Position numbers and translations under genes: made by a program. The notes under the pieces are model-generated. The model was not told the DNA's origin, did not search any database, and was given only the letters and a program-made list of their open reading frames with translations. 5,742 nucleotides of DNA from Parabacteroides hominis. Lineage in GTDB: Bacteria; Bacteroidota; Bacteroidia; Bacteroidales; Tannerellaceae. Shown piece by piece: positions 4,447 to 5,742 of this stretch. The stretch spans positions 1 through 5,742 of the forward strand of contig NZ_JACOOJ010000074.1 in the NCBI RefSeq assembly GCF_014287585.1, given 5' to 3'. How positions within the stretch are numbered: the first letter of the stretch is position 1; every line of letters begins with the position of its first letter.

Positions 4447-4640
4447 AGATTGTGTGTTTGTTCATAGTTTAGGTTTAATATTAGTAATTCGTTCAGCCGC
4501 TCTGCCTGTGAAGGTGGGACGGTTTTCATATTTGGCAATATTTGAGTGATCTGCCGAAAAAACAAACGATCCTCAGAATAGTCCCTTGTATTAGAAACAG
4601 GGACGTCCAGATAGTGATATCCAGACGCTCTTTTTATCAA
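4431..4640 (-). CDS. Small conserved-looking phage protein, TTG start, coupled to the sigma-like gene
   Basis: A 69-aa soluble protein with no membrane segment or recognised domain. The start is TTG at 4640-4638, within TTGA overlapping the TGA stop of the preceding gene, so translation is probably coupled. The central part (DYSEDRLFFRQITQILPNMKTVPPSQAERLNELLILNLNYEQ) looks like folded helical protein rather than a chance frame. No better ATG start exists; the internal methionine at residue 38 would discard half of the protein. It ends 16 bp inside the opposing membrane-protein gene. It may be a partner or regulator of the sigma-like protein, which is guesswork from position. Confidence 0.6.
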   Translation of the reverse strand: MIKRASGYHYLDVPVSNTRDYSEDRLFFRQITQILPNMKTVPPSQAERLNELLILNLNYEQTHNLYHIL

Positions 4641-5200
4641 AACAGCAACCTCCCATCCTTCTTATCCATCACCGCATTGAAAACGCTTTTATAGGTTTCA
4701 TACAATTCCTTCCTGCTTTCCGATCCCTGCCAATCAGCAAAAGACTCTCCTGCAAAGAATTTCCAAGCAAAAATCCGTTTGGCTTTTTCGGATAACCCTA
4801 ATTGATCGATCATATCCCGGATATCCTGCATACGTTCCCGGATATATTCGGTTCGATCCTGACTATCATCGGGCTCGTCGATAATAGTCAATCTCCGCCA
4901 ATCAATATTTTCATCTACCGGAATAGGCTTGTATTTATGCCGGTAGGGAGACGTGTCCGAGGTAACGTTTAGCTTTATCATTTGCAGGATATAGAAGTCA
5001 AGTTCAGTATATTTACCCTGTTTGGCTTCCATTAATCGGGAGAGATGCTCCGGGGGCTTTTGAAGCAGCATACACATTACCTCGTTCAATACGTCAATAG
5101 CTTCGTCTGTCATTCCGGCAAGTGAGCAGTGATACTTAGCGTAATCCAGCCACCTGTCGTAACGTTTCTCAATATATTTATTCAATGCCTCACTTGCCAT
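4637..5200 (-). CDS. Phage protein with sigma-70 (ECF)-like layout, putative transcription factor
   Basis: A 187-aa soluble protein. Residues about 8-48 (YIEKRYDRWLDYAKYHCSLAGMTDEAIDVLNEV...) resemble sigma region 2, with an acidic D-E-A-x-D-V-x-N-E-V core where ECF sigma factors have their D-E/D-x-x-Q-E-V/T-F block. A middle section carries LDFYILQMIKLN and SPYRHKYKP (68-92), then a charged linker. The C-terminal part (about 130-180: LSEKAKRIFAWKFFAGESFADW...KELYETYKSVFNAV) resembles the helix-turn-helix of region 4. This suggests a phage sigma factor or a DNA-binding relative, perhaps for late genes; the match is by eye and weak. ATG 5200 is preceded by AAAGAAG. The gene follows the four-cysteine gene by 66 bp, and its stop overlaps the TTG of the 69-aa gene. 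Confidence 0.7.
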   Translation of the reverse strand: MASEALNKYIEKRYDRWLDYAKYHCSLAGMTDEAIDVLNEVMCMLLQKPPEHLSRLMEAKQGKYTELDFYILQMIKLNVTSDTSPYRHKYKPIPVDENIDWRRLTIIDEPDDSQDRTEYIRERMQDIRDMIDQLGLSEKAKRIFAWKFFAGESFADWQGSESRKELYETYKSVFNAVMDKKDGRLLF

Positions 5201-5245
5201 AGTCTTCTTTATTTGATATATTTGTTCCTGATTGCAAAGGGGGGT

Positions 5246-5262
5246 GGCGCTGTGAGGCGCTG
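5246..5262. repeat. 7-bp direct repeat GGCGCTG-TGA-GGCGCTG
   Basis: Two exact copies, at 5246-5252 and 5256-5262, lie next to a run of six G residues (5239-5244) in the 66-bp gap between the four-cysteine gene and the sigma-like gene. This is the only unusually GC-rich patch in that gap. It could be a binding site or a weak structured element; nothing recognisable. Confidence 0.4.
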
Positions 5263-5266
5263 CCTT

Positions 5267-5473
5267 TTATTTCTTCTCTTTGTTAGTTCCGTCTTTATCT
5301 TTTGTAATTTTATAATCCTTACATCCATAAGCAGCGAAATTAATAGCGTGCGTGCCTATCCCTTGTCCGGAGAAGCATGGATAACGGATGCATCTTACGC
5401 ATTTCCTCCGTGGATATTTATTAGCGTCCTCTCGTTCTTTCAAACGGTTGATTTCTATGTGTTCCTGTGCCAT
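5267..5473 (-). CDS. Small four-cysteine protein, possible zinc-binding
   Basis: A 68-aa protein with cysteines at 25, 28, 33 and 51 (C-x2-C-x4-C-x17-C), the first pair in a zinc-finger-like spacing. RYPCFSGQG and NFAAYGC flank the later cysteines. The N-terminus is charged and helical, and the C-terminus is lysine-rich. I recall similar small cysteine proteins from Bacteroidales phages and mobile elements, without an assigned role. ATG 5473 has a strong GAGGAGGAA ribosome site (plus positions 5479-5487) lying inside the last helicase codons, with a 2-bp gap between stop and start, so it is co-transcribed with the helicase gene. Nucleic-acid binding or service to the helicase is inference from the cysteines and position. 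Confidence 0.7.
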   Translation of the reverse strand: MAQEHIEINRLKEREDANKYPRRKCVRCIRYPCFSGQGIGTHAINFAAYGCKDYKITKDKDGTNKEKK

Positions 5474-5475
5474 GC

Positions 5476-5742
5476 TTATTCCTCCTCTTCGTTAGTATCA
5501 AAAAGATTCGCCATCATATCGATGATATTTGTCTGGATATTATCTTCAGCCCCCAATACGGCGTTACTGATATGCTTCTTTTCTTCGATAATCCTGTAGA
5601 GCTTCTGGTCGATCGTTCGACGACCAAGCAGATAGTAACAGTTTACAGAATCTTTCTGCCCGATACGGTGCGCCCGGCTTTCTGCCTGATCGCAATCGGC
5701 ATACGTCCAAGGAAGTTCGATAAAGGCAACATCGCTGGCAGC
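5476..5742 (-). CDS. SNF2-family helicase/ATPase, C-terminal end only
   Basis: The frame is open from the right edge of the window (base 5742) to TAA at 5478-5476, giving 88 residues of the C-terminus. It holds SNF2 motif VI, QAESRAHRIGQ (visible residues 18-28), followed by DSVNCYYLLGRRTIDQKLYRIIEEKK, typical of the SNF2/RAD54-like second helicase lobe; the WTYADCDQAE lead-in also fits. An acidic tail (NEEEE) ends the protein. SNF2 proteins are ATP-driven DNA translocases; phage versions are common but their roles in replication, recombination or defence evasion are mostly unproven. The upstream part with the ATP-binding motifs lies outside the window. Translationally close to the four-cysteine gene. 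Confidence 0.9.
   Translation of the reverse strand, partial: AASDVAFIELPWTYADCDQAESRAHRIGQKDSVNCYYLLGRRTIDQKLYRIIEEKKHISNAVLGAEDNIQTNIIDMMANLFDTNEEEE

Noticed and set aside
5255..5268. Mini terminator AGGC-GCT-GCCT-TTTA on the plus strand
   Set aside because: The stem has only four pairs and a three-base loop, and no plus-strand gene ends there.
5129..5599. 156-aa hydrophobic frame on the plus strand
   Set aside because: It is antisense to three leftward genes, including the SNF2 motif VI region; the hydrophobic look comes from reading charged codons backwards.

Overview
The window reads as part of a phage or prophage of Bacteroidales (Bacteroides/Parabacteroides type). The evidence is a tail protein of the kind common in gut Bacteroides prophages, an M15 peptidase lysin with the small membrane/coiled-coil gene that usually precedes it, a membrane protein resembling the phage DUF6808 group, an SNF2-type helicase end, and a promoter of Bacteroidetes form (TTG, 21-nt gap, TACTTTG). 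Family names come from recall of sequence patterns; no search was run. No integrase, tRNA, attachment site, capsid or terminase gene is visible, so prophage versus virulent phage cannot be decided.

Layout, left to right on the + strand. Positions 1-1538 hold the 3' part of a large tail fibre or tail-tip gene that starts before the window. A conserved 118-aa phage protein follows (1561-1917). A 127-bp gap carries two hairpins. Next comes a compact lysis-type module: a 115-aa one-helix coiled-coil protein with a GTG start (2045-2392), the M15 endolysin (2408-2809) and a 37-aa peptide (2809-2922) overlapping the lysin stop. A 149-bp gap full of short symmetric elements leads into a dinD gene (3072-3890), which has its own promoter and a strong intrinsic terminator (3902-3933). 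A 159-aa protein (3967-4446) closes the rightward group. It has an N-terminal membrane helix and an outer-membrane-like C-terminus, and may be the spanin-type partner of the lysin.

The right quarter is transcribed leftward, reading from the right edge: the C-terminus of an SNF2-family helicase (5476 to beyond 5742), a 68-aa four-cysteine protein (5267-5473), a 187-aa protein with a sigma-factor-like plan (4637-5200) and a 69-aa protein coupled to it (4431-4640). The two groups converge and overlap by 16 bp at 4431-4446.

The rightward genes are structural and lysis (late) functions. The leftward genes look like nucleic-acid-handling or regulatory functions. dinD stands apart: it is AT-rich, has its own promoter and terminator, and is bounded by imperfect inverted repeats, which fits a 'moron' (an extra cargo gene) dropped into the lysis region. 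Its control region, the possible spanin and the sigma-like protein are the parts most worth following up.
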